Assembly (NCBI GenBank): GCA_963667075.1
Contig: OY762938.1
Span: 1,922,001-1,986,000 of the forward strand
Reading direction: 5' to 3'
DNA: 64,000 nucleotides
Origin: G963667075 sp963667075
GTDB taxonomy: Bacteria > Pseudomonadota > Alphaproteobacteria > Micavibrionales > Micavibrionaceae
Shown here: positions 45,165-54,508 of the stretch, piece by piece
Layout of the letters: each line of letters begins with the position of its first letter
Position numbering within the stretch: the stretch's first letter is position 1
Notes under the pieces: model-generated
What the model was told of the DNA's origin: nothing
Seen by the model: only the letters and a program-made list of their open reading frames with translations
Databases searched by the model: none
Program-made: the position numbers and the translations under genes

Positions 45165-47921
45165 CTAAATCTTCCCGTGGCAGTGTTTGTATTTTTTGCC
45201 GGAACCACAAGGGCATAGAGCGTTGCGGCCAGTTTTTCCCCATGTTGATGGATCATTCTGGTCAAAGGGTTTGCTGCTTTGTCGCGGGAAGGGAGTGACG
45301 GTCCCGTTTTGCTCTTGCTGTGCGGCGGTAGCTCTGTCTGCTTGGCCCATGCCCATAAGAGCCGGGTCTGTGCGTGTTTGCTCCATTTCTTCATCTCTGC
45401 CTCTGTAGGTTTCAAGAAGGCGGGCGAGACGCTGCTCATCAAGGTTAATTTCAACGAGGCTTAAGTTTTGAACAACAGATTCCCTTAGATTTCCAAGCAT
45501 TTCTTCAAACATGACAAAGGCTTCTGTCTTAAATTCGTTCAAAGGATCACGCTGCCCAAAGGCCCGCAGGTTAATGCCTTGTTTCAGGTGATCAAGGTTC
45601 AGCAGATGCTCTTTCCAGTGCTGGTCCAGAATTTGAAGCATGAAAGATTTTTCAATGGAACGCCAGGCCTCTGGTCCGGTGTTTGCCGCTTTTTCGGCCA
45701 TCTTCTTGTCAGAGGCATCAATGACACGATCCATCATTTCCAGATCGGCAATACCTTCTTCTTTTGACCAGTCCCCGATCGGCAGATTAAGGCCGAGGAC
45801 ACGGGTTATTTCAAGATCAAGCGTTTCAATATCCCATTGTTCGGCATAGGCATTTTTAGGAATGCATGAGGCAACGAGTTCCTCAATGACGGCATGGCGC
45901 ATGTCGCGCACAAGTTCTTCAACATCTGTGGCGTTCATGATATCACGGCGTTGTTCGTAAATGACCTTACGCTGGTCATTCATGACGTTGTCGAATTTCA
46001 GAAGCGTTTTACGAATTTCAAAATGTTGCTGTTCAACGCGGCCTTGTGCTTTTTCAAGGGCTTTGCTGAGCCATGGATGGGTGAGGGATTCACCTTCACG
46101 CAGGCCCATTTTCTTATTCCCCAGAACGGCTTCGAGGGCTTCGGGGCTGAAAATTCTCATGAGATCGTCTTCAACGGAGAGGAAAAAGACGGACTCGCCG
46201 GGGTCTCCCTGACGGCCGGACCGGCCGCGGAGCTGATTGTCAATGCGTCTTGATTCATGACGTTCTGTCCCAATGATCAAGAGGCCACCGGCTTCTTTCA
46301 CGATCTCTTTATCACGGGCGATTTCTGCTTCTATTGCTTTGATAGCCTGCTCTTTTTTGGCCTCGTCCCATGTCGGATCAACTTCCTGTTCGATACGCAT
46401 ATCAAGGTTGCCGCCAAGCTTAATATCTGTACCGCGGCCTGCCATATTTGTGGCAATCGTTACAGCCCCCGGCCGGCCAGCTTGAGAGATAATAAGAGAT
46501 TCCTGCTCGTGATGACGGGCGTTCAGCACATTGTGATTAATCTTTAGCTTTTGCAGTCTGGCGGAGAGTGATTCTGATTTTTCGATAGAGACCGTACCGA
46601 CCAGTACGGGTTGCTTATTTTCCTGTGCCTCACGGATCAGCTTAACGATAGCCCCTTCTTTTTCGCGCAAGGATTTGAAGATCTTGTCGTCCTGGTCAAT
46701 ACGTGTGACAGGGACATTGGGGGGAACCTCGACGACGCCAAGATTGTAAATTTCGGCAAATTCGGCGGCTTCTGTCATAGCTGTGCCTGTCATACCGGCC
46801 AGCTTTGGATAAAGACGGAAATAATTCTGGAAGGTAATGGAGGCCAGTGTCTGGTTTTCATTTTGAATATCGACGGATTCCTTGGCTTCGAGGGCCTGAT
46901 GTAGCCCTTCTGAGAAGCGGCGGCCTTCCATCATACGGCCTGTGAACTCATCAATGATGATGACTTTACCGTCTTTGATAATATAGTCGGTATCGCGCGT
47001 GAACAGTTTATGCGCACGGAGAGCCTGATTTATGTGATGCACAATGGAAATGTTCTGTGCATCATATAATCCGCCATCTTCGAGTATGCCCTGATCTTTT
47101 AAAAGCTGTTCCACATGTTCTGTGCCGAGGTCGGTGAAGGTGACGTTCTTTGTTTTTTCGTCAAGCTCGAAATCGGCACTGTCCAGTTTTGGAATGACCT
47201 TGTCGACTTCTGTGTAGAGTTCTGTGGCTGTTTCTGACGGGCCTGAAATAATCAAAGGTGTTCTGGCTTCGTCAATCAGGATCGAGTCGACTTCGTCGAC
47301 AATGGCAAAGTTAAAATCTCTTTGTGACATGTCGGACAGGCCGTACTTCATGTTATCACGAAGGTAATCAAAACCGAATTCGTTGTTTGTGCCGTATGTG
47401 ACGTCGGCAGCATAGGCCTTTTTGCGCATCTCATCTGAAATATTGGAAAGGATGCAGCCCGTACTGAGGCCAAGGAAGCTGTAGACCTGTCCCATCCATT
47501 CCGTATCGCGTTTGGCAAGGTAGTCGTTTACGGTCACGACATGTGCCCCTTTGCCCGAAAGCGCGTTCAAATAAACGGGGAGGGTCGCCATAAGCGTTTT
47601 ACCTTCACCGGTTTTCATTTCTGCAATCTTGCCCTGATTTAGGATTAGGCCGCCGATAAGCTGGACATCGAAATGGCGAAGGCCGAGTGTCCTTTTGGAC
47701 GCTTCCCGTACAACGGCAAAAGAATCATGCAATATGTCGTCCAGAGAGGCTCCGTTGGCCAGTTTTTGACGAAACTCGGCCGTTTGTGCCCTCAGCTCGG
47801 AATCGTTCATCGCTTCGTAATGCGCTTCCAGCGCGTTAATAGTATCGACGTGAGGATACAGTTTCTTGAGAACACGCTCATTGCTTGAGCCAAATATTTT
47901 AGTCGCAAGACCGAGTAACAT
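45165..47921 (-). CDS. secA: Preprotein translocase subunit SecA
   Basis: 918 residues. ATPase motor that drives proteins through SecYEG. Walker A MKTGEGKTLMATLP (about residue 103), Walker B DEVDSILIDEARTPLIISG, the ITFQNYFRLYPKLAGMTGTA stretch, AGRGTDIKLGG, and GRSGRQGDPG motifs are present. The C-terminal zinc-binding tail CPCGSGKKYKHCHG is intact. It diverges from the parvulin gene (start 48084). A repeat element abuts its 3' end. Confidence 0.98.
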   Translation of the reverse strand: MLLGLATKIFGSSNERVLKKLYPHVDTINALEAHYEAMNDSELRAQTAEFRQKLANGASLDDILHDSFAVVREASKRTLGLRHFDVQLIGGLILNQGKIAEMKTGEGKTLMATLPVYLNALSGKGAHVVTVNDYLAKRDTEWMGQVYSFLGLSTGCILSNISDEMRKKAYAADVTYGTNNEFGFDYLRDNMKYGLSDMSQRDFNFAIVDEVDSILIDEARTPLIISGPSETATELYTEVDKVIPKLDSADFELDEKTKNVTFTDLGTEHVEQLLKDQGILEDGGLYDAQNISIVHHINQALRAHKLFTRDTDYIIKDGKVIIIDEFTGRMMEGRRFSEGLHQALEAKESVDIQNENQTLASITFQNYFRLYPKLAGMTGTAMTEAAEFAEIYNLGVVEVPPNVPVTRIDQDDKIFKSLREKEGAIVKLIREAQENKQPVLVGTVSIEKSESLSARLQKLKINHNVLNARHHEQESLIISQAGRPGAVTIATNMAGRGTDIKLGGNLDMRIEQEVDPTWDEAKKEQAIKAIEAEIARDKEIVKEAGGLLIIGTERHESRRIDNQLRGRSGRQGDPGESVFFLSVEDDLMRIFSPEALEAVLGNKKMGLREGESLTHPWLSKALEKAQGRVEQQHFEIRKTLLKFDNVMNDQRKVIYEQRRDIMNATDVEELVRDMRHAVIEELVASCIPKNAYAEQWDIETLDLEITRVLGLNLPIGDWSKEEGIADLEMMDRVIDASDKKMAEKAANTGPEAWRSIEKSFMLQILDQHWKEHLLNLDHLKQGINLRAFGQRDPLNEFKTEAFVMFEEMLGNLRESVVQNLSLVEINLDEQRLARLLETYRGRDEEMEQTRTDPALMGMGQADRATAAQQEQNGTVTPFPRQSSKPFDQNDPSTWGKTGRNALCPCGSGKKYKHCHGKI

Positions 47922-48083
47922 ATCTTTTACTATCCCTTTATTTATAAAATCAGGTCACTCTGATATAAGGCGTGGATCAGGATACGTCAATGCGATTTTC
48001 TGTTGATTTCCTGTCTGAATCGGTTCAAGAATAGTCTGTCTTCTAAAAATAAAAAGCTTAAGCAAGTAAAGGTAATAAGAAAA

Positions 48084-49133
48084 ATGTCTGAACAAAAATC
48101 CGACAAAACGAAACTTATTGTAATTTTAGCTGTTGTGATTGGCCTTATTGCTCTGGCCCTCGTGTTGATCTCGTCTAACACGCCGGGTAAAAAGGGTAGC
48201 CATCGCACCGCCAAAGTAGAGGAAAATGCGGTTGAACAAGTCGCAACGCAGGAAGAAAAATCCTCCGACTCGGAAGAGACAGCGGCCACATCTGAAGACG
48301 AGTCAGCACCTGCCGAAAAGACCGCTGAAAGTGAAGACACTGCGTCTATCACAGACCCTGATGCGGATCCTGTCGTGGCTGTGGTTGATGGTGTTGATGT
48401 GAAGCGTTCTGAAGTGTTCAGGTTTGTGAATAACCTGCCGCCTAACATGCGTCAACAAATTCCGCCGGAAGATCTTTTCCCGCTGGCTCTTGAACAGATG
48501 ATCAGTGGAAAAATTGTTGAGATCAAAGCATCTAAACAAAATCTCGATGGAAACAAAGACGTTGAAGAGCGTTTGGCCGAAGCTAAAAAACAGATTATTC
48601 GTGCCGTCTTCCTAGAGAAGGAAATGCAAAAACGCCTGACAGAAAAGCGCGTTAAAAAAGCCTATGATGACTATGTGAAAAAACAGGGTGATGTGCAGGA
48701 AATCAAAGCGCGCCATATCCTGGTGGATAGTCAGGAAAAAGCGAACGATCTTGTGAAAGAACTGGAGGATGGGGCCGACTTTGTTACGCTGGCTAAAGAA
48801 CATTCTGATGGACCGTCCGGTGCCCGTGGTGGTGATCTTGGTTACTTCACAGAAGATGATATGGTACCTGAATTTTCCAAAGTGGCGTTTGCAACAAAGG
48901 TCGGAGAATATACGAAAAAGCCTGTGAAAACGCGCTTTGGTTGGCATGTGATAAAAGTTGAAGATAAACGTGTCCGTAAACCGTCACCGTATGAGGAAGT
49001 TAAACCTATTCTGGAAGCACAGGAACGCAGGATGATTCTGGATGAGCTGATTGGTGAGTGGGTTAAAGAAGCCAGGATCGAGACCTTTGATATCAACGGC
49101 AATCCTCTTCCCGCAGAAGAAAAAAGTAAGTAA
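48084..49133 (+). CDS. Parvulin-type peptidyl-prolyl isomerase, membrane-anchored
   Basis: 349 residues from the ATG at 48084; the 27 upstream codons contain no signal. A membrane anchor (LIVILAVVIGLIALALVLIS) is followed by an acidic Ala/Glu/Ser linker (about 35-95), a SurA-like helical part, and a PpiC domain at about 200-295 (IKARHILVDSQEKANDLVKE, GDLGYFTEDDMVPEFSKVAF, FGWHVIKVED). It likely helps fold exported proteins in the periplasm. Divergence from secA is the usual alphaproteobacterial layout. Confidence 0.92.
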   Translation: MSEQKSDKTKLIVILAVVIGLIALALVLISSNTPGKKGSHRTAKVEENAVEQVATQEEKSSDSEETAATSEDESAPAEKTAESEDTASITDPDADPVVAVVDGVDVKRSEVFRFVNNLPPNMRQQIPPEDLFPLALEQMISGKIVEIKASKQNLDGNKDVEERLAEAKKQIIRAVFLEKEMQKRLTEKRVKKAYDDYVKKQGDVQEIKARHILVDSQEKANDLVKELEDGADFVTLAKEHSDGPSGARGGDLGYFTEDDMVPEFSKVAFATKVGEYTKKPVKTRFGWHVIKVEDKRVRKPSPYEEVKPILEAQERRMILDELIGEWVKEARIETFDINGNPLPAEEKSK

Positions 49134-49141
49134 AAAGACGC

Positions 49142-49588
49142 ATGGAGTGCATTAAAGCATTAAAAGGACCGGAGCCGGATAAACCTGATCTTCCGGTCCT
49201 TTTTGTATCTGCAGCAGCCTTAATAGACAAGGCGGGTTGTGTTCTGGTTGCGCAAAGGCCGGAAAGTAAGTCCATGGCCGGCTTGTGGGAGTTTCCAGGC
49301 GGCAAGGTAGAAGCAGGGGAAACACCGGAATATGCGCTAATGCGGGAATTGGCAGAAGAGCTTGATATAAAAACGCGGCCTTGCTGTTTTTCACCGGCCG
49401 GTTTTGCGTCTCATGGCTATGAAGACTTTCATCTCTTTATGCCTTTATATATTTGCCGTTGCTGGGCAGGGACACCAAAAGGACTCGACGGGCAGAAACT
49501 GAAATGGGTTTGGCCAAAGGATTTATATGATTATGATATGCTACCCGCGGATATACCGTTGATAGATCAGCTTAAACGCTTTTTATAG
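49142..49588 (+). CDS. mutT: MutT-like NUDIX hydrolase (8-oxo-dGTP diphosphatase type)
   Basis: 148 residues. Cleans oxidised nucleotides from the pool. The Nudix box GGKVEAGETPEYALMREL is followed by AEELDI with all expected glutamates, and the family's opening LIDKAGCVLVAQRPESKSMA is present. The ATG at 49142 is 8 bases after the parvulin stop. A perfect 12-bp stem with T-run lies inside its first 20 codons (49162-49203). No other start codon exists downstream before the conserved fold, so the hairpin is within the coding region. Confidence 0.93.
   Translation: MECIKALKGPEPDKPDLPVLFVSAAALIDKAGCVLVAQRPESKSMAGLWEFPGGKVEAGETPEYALMRELAEELDIKTRPCCFSPAGFASHGYEDFHLFMPLYICRCWAGTPKGLDGQKLKWVWPKDLYDYDMLPADIPLIDQLKRFL
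49162..49204 (+). terminator. Terminator-like hairpin inside the start of mutT
   Basis: AAAAGGACCGGA (49162-49173) pairs perfectly with TCCGGTCCTTTT (49192-49203) around an 18-base loop, and the 3' arm plus T-run looks like a rho-independent terminator of the parvulin gene. It overlaps codons 7-21 of mutT. Confidence 0.6.
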
Positions 49589-49605
49589 GAGCTTGATAAC
49601 AGCGC

Positions 49606-50343
49606 ATGCAGCATTCAGTAAATGATCTTAAAACATTTTACAATTCATCTGTTGGCGGGCGTGTGGCTCGTGTGCTGAATGCAGAAATTCATAAAATATG
49701 GAATGATTTTGCGGGGAAACGTGTGCTGGGCTGTGGCTATACTTCGCCTTATCTTCAAAGAATAAATGAAGAGTCGCAGTTTTGTTGTTCCATTATGTTT
49801 GCCGGACAAGGGGCCTCCTATTGGCCGGACGAAGGAAAGAATCGTACCACGCTATCAGCGGATTGGTGCCTTCCGTTTGAAACAAATTTTTTTGATCACG
49901 TTCTGATGGTTCATGCGCTTGAATATACAACGTTTTCGACCTCTTTTATGAGAGAAGTGTGGCGCGTTCTGAAAGGGCAGGGCACAGCCCTTATTATTGT
50001 ACCGAACAGACTAGGGTACTGGGCACAGGCGGATTGGACGCCGTTTGGGCAGGGGACTCCCTATACGGCGGGACAGCTTAGGAAATTGCTGCATGAGGGA
50101 CTGTTTCTACCAGAACTATCCAAGGGTGCTTTGTATGCGCTGCCGTTTAAAAGCAATTTTTTTTCAAAGACTGAGAGATTGTTTGAGACCTGCGGTCCTT
50201 ATATTATACCGCCATTTGGCGGTGTGCATGTTTTTGAGGCGACAAAACAACTTTATGTCGGTGTCACACCACAGGGCAGGAAAGGGCTTGCCGGTAGGGG
50301 CGAGGCTTCTCTTGTAACAAAACCGGCTTTTTCCCTCGAATAA
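49606..50343 (+). CDS. Class I SAM-dependent methyltransferase
   Basis: 245 residues. The glycine-rich SAM site is VLGCGYTSPYL (about residue 40), and the Methyltransf_11 pattern follows with WCLPFETNFFDHVLMVHALE and EVWRVLKGQGTALIIVPNR. The C-terminal part (LRKLLHEGLFLPEL) is typical of uncharacterised alphaproteobacterial members that often lie near gloB. The substrate is unknown. It starts 17 bases after mutT and is probably cotranscribed with it. Confidence 0.88.
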   Translation: MQHSVNDLKTFYNSSVGGRVARVLNAEIHKIWNDFAGKRVLGCGYTSPYLQRINEESQFCCSIMFAGQGASYWPDEGKNRTTLSADWCLPFETNFFDHVLMVHALEYTTFSTSFMREVWRVLKGQGTALIIVPNRLGYWAQADWTPFGQGTPYTAGQLRKLLHEGLFLPELSKGALYALPFKSNFFSKTERLFETCGPYIIPPFGGVHVFEATKQLYVGVTPQGRKGLAGRGEASLVTKPAFSLE

Positions 50344-50445
50344 AACATCCTATTAGATTGATTTTCTACGTACCAGCCTGTAAGACAAAAGATCGGAACT
50401 GTTGGGAATGATCCCTTATGACCGTTTTCGCAAAATGAGTATTGA

Positions 50446-51336
50446 ATGAGCACAGATAAAGCCTATAAATCAGAAGCCGTTGATCAGGTGCGACAGCACA
50501 TTGATAAACTGGATGATAAAATGCATGACTTGCTAATGGAACGGGCCGAGCTGGTTCGAAAAATTGGTGAGGAAAAGAAAAAGAACAATGTAGAAATTGT
50601 GCAGCCTGCACGCGAAGCGCGCATGCTTCGCCGTTTGATGGCACGTCATAAAGGTCCTTTGCCGCAAGAAGCTGTTGTGCGGATCTGGCGAGAACTCGTG
50701 GGGGCTGTGACATTGCTGCAAACGGGCCTGAGCCTTTCCGTGACAATGCCAGAAGGCTCCGAAGGGCTTTTCTATTGGGATATGGCGCGTGATTATTTTG
50801 GCAGTATCCTGCCTTCACAAAAGACATCTTCTCCTTTTGGGGCACTTGGGGCTGTGCGGGATGATTCTGTGACCTTTGCTGTGCTGCCTTTTCCGCAGGT
50901 GGATGAAAAGGAACCGTGGTGGCCGGCGTTGATGGATGAAGGCAATGCCTCCATTCGTCTGATCCAGTGTCTTCCCTGTGGACAAAAGGGGCGATGCTCT
51001 TACGGACATTATAAATCTTTGGTTGCGGCTAAAGTTGGCTTTAATCCATCAGATGACGATCATTCCTTTATTGGTCTTTCCGTTAATTCCGGGATCAGCC
51101 GTGCTAAAATTGCCGAAGTAACAAAAACGATGGGGCTGGAGCCTTTGTCTTTATACACCAATGTGAGCACTATACCAGACGCCCAGACACAACATCTTCT
51201 GGAAGTGAATGACTATTTTACACAGCATGACGAGCGTTTAGCCGCGTTTCTTCAAAAGCTGGAAGATCCGAATGGTAAGGCTGTGTGCCTTGGTGGTTAT
51301 CCGGCACCACTAATTTATGATAAGGTTTCTGTCTAA
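50446..51336 (+). CDS. Chorismate mutase with C-terminal extension
   Basis: 296 residues. The N-terminal AroQ domain (about 7-95) has QVRQHIDKLDDKMHDLLMER, then VQPAREARMLRRLMARHKG and the closing RIWRELVGA helix; it converts chorismate to prephenate. The remaining 200 residues resemble a degenerate prephenate dehydratase-like fold in layout, but I see no catalytic TxRF-type motif, so the role of that part is unclear. The stop overlaps tyrA (TAATG). Confidence 0.88.
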   Translation: MSTDKAYKSEAVDQVRQHIDKLDDKMHDLLMERAELVRKIGEEKKKNNVEIVQPAREARMLRRLMARHKGPLPQEAVVRIWRELVGAVTLLQTGLSLSVTMPEGSEGLFYWDMARDYFGSILPSQKTSSPFGALGAVRDDSVTFAVLPFPQVDEKEPWWPALMDEGNASIRLIQCLPCGQKGRCSYGHYKSLVAAKVGFNPSDDDHSFIGLSVNSGISRAKIAEVTKTMGLEPLSLYTNVSTIPDAQTQHLLEVNDYFTQHDERLAAFLQKLEDPNGKAVCLGGYPAPLIYDKVSV

Positions 51337-52289
51337 TGCTGTTTAAGACTATTTGCATTATTGGCTATGGCTTAATTGGCTCTTCTCTTGGCCGGGCGAT
51401 TAAGGAGCAAGGGCTTTGTGAAAAGCTCATTTGTGCAGATGTGTCTCAGGATGTCTGTGACAAGGTTATGGAACTCGGGATTGCCGATGAAGCGACCATC
51501 ATTCTTGAGGATGGCGTGCTTGAGGCTGATATCGTTGTGCTGGCTGTGCCTGTGGGGGCTTGTGGTCAGGTTGCCGCCCGCATAGGCCGGTTCCTCAAAG
51601 ATGGGGCTGTCGTGACAGATACTGGCTCTGTGAAGGCTACTGTGGTGGCGGCCGTTGAACCGCATATGCCGGCTCATGCTGTTTTTGTGCCGGCGCATCC
51701 TATTGCGGGGACTGAAAACTCCGGTCCTGAATCAGGCTTTTCTGATTTGTTTCCCGGCCGTTTTTGTGTTTTGACTCCCTCTCCAGATACGCCTATTCGT
51801 GCGGTCGAAAAAGTGACGCAGCTTTGGGAAGCCTGCGGTTGCATGATTGAGATCATGGATATGAAGCATCATGATCTTGTACTGGGGATTACGTCTCATC
51901 TGCCGCATCTGATTGCGTACACCATTGTTGGTACGGCGACAGATCTGGAAGAAGATATCAAGGATGAAGTGATTAAATTTTCGGCCAGTGGCTTTCGTGA
52001 TTTTACCCGTATTGCGGCATCCGATCCGACCATGTGGCGCGATGTTTTTCTAAACAATAAAGAAGCCGTTCTTGAAGTATTGCAGCGGTTTACCGAAGAT
52101 CTGACGGAGCTTCAAAAAGCTATACGGCGCGGTAATGGTGATTTTCTGTTTCACCGGTTCTCTGAGACCAGAGATATCAGACGCGCTATTGTGGATGCAC
52201 GGCAGGCGGATTATCGCTCGGCCAGTGGAGCGCGGACAGATGCCCCGCCAGTATCGGCCCAAGATAAAGCTTCCGGTTCTGAATCTTAA
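51336..52289 (+). CDS. tyrA: Prephenate/arogenate dehydrogenase family protein
   Basis: 317 residues. NAD(P)-binding IIGYGLIGSSLGRAIKEQG at the N terminus, then TDTGSVKATVV, HPIAGTENSGPESGFSDLFP with the catalytic histidine region, and the helical dimer domain with HDLVLGITSHLPHLIAYTIV. It makes the tyrosine precursor from prephenate or arogenate. It begins in the chorismate mutase stop (TAATG). Its last 104 bases overlap the 3' end of the convergent acyltransferase-DUF2125 gene. Confidence 0.95.
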   Translation: MLFKTICIIGYGLIGSSLGRAIKEQGLCEKLICADVSQDVCDKVMELGIADEATIILEDGVLEADIVVLAVPVGACGQVAARIGRFLKDGAVVTDTGSVKATVVAAVEPHMPAHAVFVPAHPIAGTENSGPESGFSDLFPGRFCVLTPSPDTPIRAVEKVTQLWEACGCMIEIMDMKHHDLVLGITSHLPHLIAYTIVGTATDLEEDIKDEVIKFSASGFRDFTRIAASDPTMWRDVFLNNKEAVLEVLQRFTEDLTELQKAIRRGNGDFLFHRFSETRDIRRAIVDARQADYRSASGARTDAPPVSAQDKASGSES

Positions 52290-53721
52290 CAGGAATATCG
52301 ACAAACCGTTCAGCCGTTTCCGGGTCTGTTTTTGACAGCGTGTCTGTTAGTTTGTAGGCGAGCATAAGCCGCATGCCGCTTAGGTTGTTTTGTTCTTTGA
52401 GTGTCGATAGCAGTGTTTCAAAACCGTATATCCTGTAATCAAGATCGGCCAGGAGCTGTAGGTTGTTGTCCAGAGAAAACGTGCCGCTTCCCTGAACCCG
52501 AATAAGATCTTTTGAAAACATAAGGCGTTTCAGTCTGATGTTGCCTTTTTTCTGTTGCCATTTTCTTATCGTGCTTTCTGTGACGGGCGATGGAAAGTCT
52601 TTGGGAGAGATGAATTCCAGAAGGAAATGATCCAGAAATTCCATCATGCCGGCGTGCTCTATGCGGATTCCTTCCGGCATTTCAATAACGACAGGCTGTA
52701 AAGGCAGCGGCCAGCCTGTAATATGGAGGGACGGGATCTCTACACGTAAATTATCCGGCCCGTACAGAACGCCTTTCCAGTGGATGTTATATGGGCCAGG
52801 GAACCCGCTTACCACAGGACGATCACCGATGAAGGCGTAGTCTTCTTGCACGGCCTGTTCATAAACAAAATCAATCTCTTCTTCGATTATGTTTTTGATG
52901 TAGTACCATGCACCTGTATAAGCCAGACAGAGAACAACAGCTATAGCCAGTGTATAGCGGATAAGGCGGGCCATGGTTTTGTTGTTTGTTTTTGTATTTT
53001 GAGATTCCTCTATAAGGGCTTGAGACTTTTCTTCAAGGTTTTTTTCTAGTGCTGGCATAATGTCCTTTATATTCCTTCCTGCCGGAATAAGGGGAAGACA
53101 TTCTAAAATAACCTTTCCCGGTTTTTTAAAAAAGGCATTTTTGGGCCAGAACAAACCGCTGTTTAAGGCCAGTGGTAATATGGGCAGGTCTGTAGCCTCA
53201 TACATTTTGGCTATGCCGGATTTATATGGTTTGTCTTGTGCCGTTTCATTTAAGCGTACGCGGGTGCCTTGGGGAAAAATAACAATGGGGCGGCCCTGTT
53301 CTTTGATCTGTTTGGCGCCCTCGACAATTGAACTTAAGGCTCTTTTGGGGCTGCTGCGGTCTATGGCGATCATTCTCGCTTTGCGCGCGTACCAGCCCCA
53401 CATGGGAATAGATAAGAGCTCTTTTTTCAAAATAATGGCTGGGTCGTCAAAGATCAGGTGAAGCTTTTGAGTCTCGTAGGCAGATTGATGTTTTGCGGCG
53501 ACCAGAAAAGCTTTGTCTTTCGGGATGTGTTCTGTCCCGCGCAGCTCATAATCAAGTCCGAGTATGTATTTCTCACCGATATAAACGAGCGTGAGCCAGA
53601 AACGTACCATGCGTACAAATGCTTTGCGTGGCAGAAGCAAAAACGGCAGATAGGCAAAGCAAAGTACAGCCGTAATGCTGTAATAGAACAGATTGAATAA
53701 AAGAGATCGAAATATGCTCAT
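52186..53721 (-). CDS. Fusion of a PlsC-type acyltransferase and a DUF2125 domain
   Basis: 511 residues. The N-terminal 235 residues are a lysophospholipid (1-acylglycerol-3-phosphate) acyltransferase: an N-terminal membrane helix, the HQSAYET catalytic box (about residue 78, usually HxxxxD but here ending in ET) and FPQGTRVRLNE (about 150). From about 263 a new helix (LIRYTLAIAVVLCLAYTGAW) opens a DUF2125 domain with the typical SGFPGPYNIHW and LYLGPI near the end. In other alphaproteobacteria these are usually separate genes. It begins with ATGA overlap with the YdcF-like gene. Its 3' end overlaps tyrA by 104 bases on the opposite strand. Confidence 0.85.
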   Translation of the reverse strand: MSIFRSLLFNLFYYSITAVLCFAYLPFLLLPRKAFVRMVRFWLTLVYIGEKYILGLDYELRGTEHIPKDKAFLVAAKHQSAYETQKLHLIFDDPAIILKKELLSIPMWGWYARKARMIAIDRSSPKRALSSIVEGAKQIKEQGRPIVIFPQGTRVRLNETAQDKPYKSGIAKMYEATDLPILPLALNSGLFWPKNAFFKKPGKVILECLPLIPAGRNIKDIMPALEKNLEEKSQALIEESQNTKTNNKTMARLIRYTLAIAVVLCLAYTGAWYYIKNIIEEEIDFVYEQAVQEDYAFIGDRPVVSGFPGPYNIHWKGVLYGPDNLRVEIPSLHITGWPLPLQPVVIEMPEGIRIEHAGMMEFLDHFLLEFISPKDFPSPVTESTIRKWQQKKGNIRLKRLMFSKDLIRVQGSGTFSLDNNLQLLADLDYRIYGFETLLSTLKEQNNLSGMRLMLAYKLTDTLSKTDPETAERFVDIPVKIQNRKLYLGPILAGHLSALHWPSDNPPAVHPQ

Positions 53722-54332
53722 AACGTTAATTTTGCGCGTAGCCAGCTATAAAGAGTTTTATTGTATTCAGTAAACGTTATACGCCAATAGCCATGTGCAC
53801 CGGGCTTGAAACTTTTTAGAAATACGGGAAAGGGGCATATCTCTTTATCTGGCATAATGTCTTTAAATTCGATCATGGACCGCGCCATGTGATAGTTGGA
53901 GGTAACCAGATAGAAACGGGTGATATGATGTTGATCAATCCACGCTTTGGACTCTGTCGCGTTTTCGTTCGTATTGGTAGCTGTGGGACCGAGCGTAATT
54001 TTTTGTTGCAGGGCTGGGGCTGCGGTGAGTTGCTCAACTGTATAGTTTTGTCCTGTGCCGCTGATGAAAAGCTTGTCTATTTTGTTGTTGACCATAAGCC
54101 CCAAAGCCTTTTGAAGTCGGTCTTTTCCGCCCGTTAAAGCGATGACGGCTTCTATGTCGGTCTCTGATTTTCCAGGCTGCATGAACGTAATGGATGCAAT
54201 AAAAAGGCTGTATCCAAATAGCCAGAGCAGAAGCAGCGCATAGCATGTCATAAGGCCGAGCGACAAAAACGAACAACCTGTTTCTTCCTTGATTTCTTCT
54301 TTATTGCAGGAATGTAATCCCAAAACAAACAC
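53718..54332 (-). CDS. YdcF/SanA-like DUF218 membrane protein
   Basis: 204 residues. One membrane helix (LLLLWLFGYSLFIASITFM, about 33-52) and a DUF218 domain with VIALTGGKDRLQKALGLM, LFISGTG and the Thr/Asn-rich TATNTNENATESKAW followed by YLVTSNYHMARSM. Related proteins (SanA, ElyC, YdcF) act in envelope maintenance. Its stop overlaps the start of the acyltransferase gene (ATGA). In related genomes this gene follows ftsEX; here three inserted genes separate them. Confidence 0.85.
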   Translation of the reverse strand: MFVLGLHSCNKEEIKEETGCSFLSLGLMTCYALLLLWLFGYSLFIASITFMQPGKSETDIEAVIALTGGKDRLQKALGLMVNNKIDKLFISGTGQNYTVEQLTAAPALQQKITLGPTATNTNENATESKAWIDQHHITRFYLVTSNYHMARSMIEFKDIMPDKEICPFPVFLKSFKPGAHGYWRITFTEYNKTLYSWLRAKLTL

Positions 54333-54357
54333 CTGTATTGTATCTCATCAATTTAGG

Positions 54358-54387
54358 CCTGCCTTTTTCAGCAGGTTTTTATTTTTT
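54358..54387 (+). terminator. Small hairpin with T-run upstream of the three-gene island
   Basis: CCTGC and GCAGG form a 5-bp stem around CTTTTTCA, followed by TTTTTATTTTTT. It reads as a plus-strand terminator although no plus-strand gene precedes it for over 2 kb, so it may insulate the island from antisense reading of the ydcF-like gene. Confidence 0.4.
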
Positions 54388-54472
54388 AATCTATGAGGCG
54401 GAAATAATCCATGGGAATTTTTAGCTTGGTTGATTCAAGCTTGTATTTTTATGAAAATCTATTTAAAACGCC

Positions 54473-54478
54473 TATACT
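54473..54478 (+). promoter_or_regulatory. Candidate -10 box of the three-gene island
   Basis: TATACT lies 31 bases before the first ATG of the island (54509) in an AT-rich leader. The -35 match is weak. This is only a candidate. Confidence 0.3.
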
Positions 54479-54508
54479 ATGGGTTAATTATAGAAATGGA
54501 TAGTTGGT

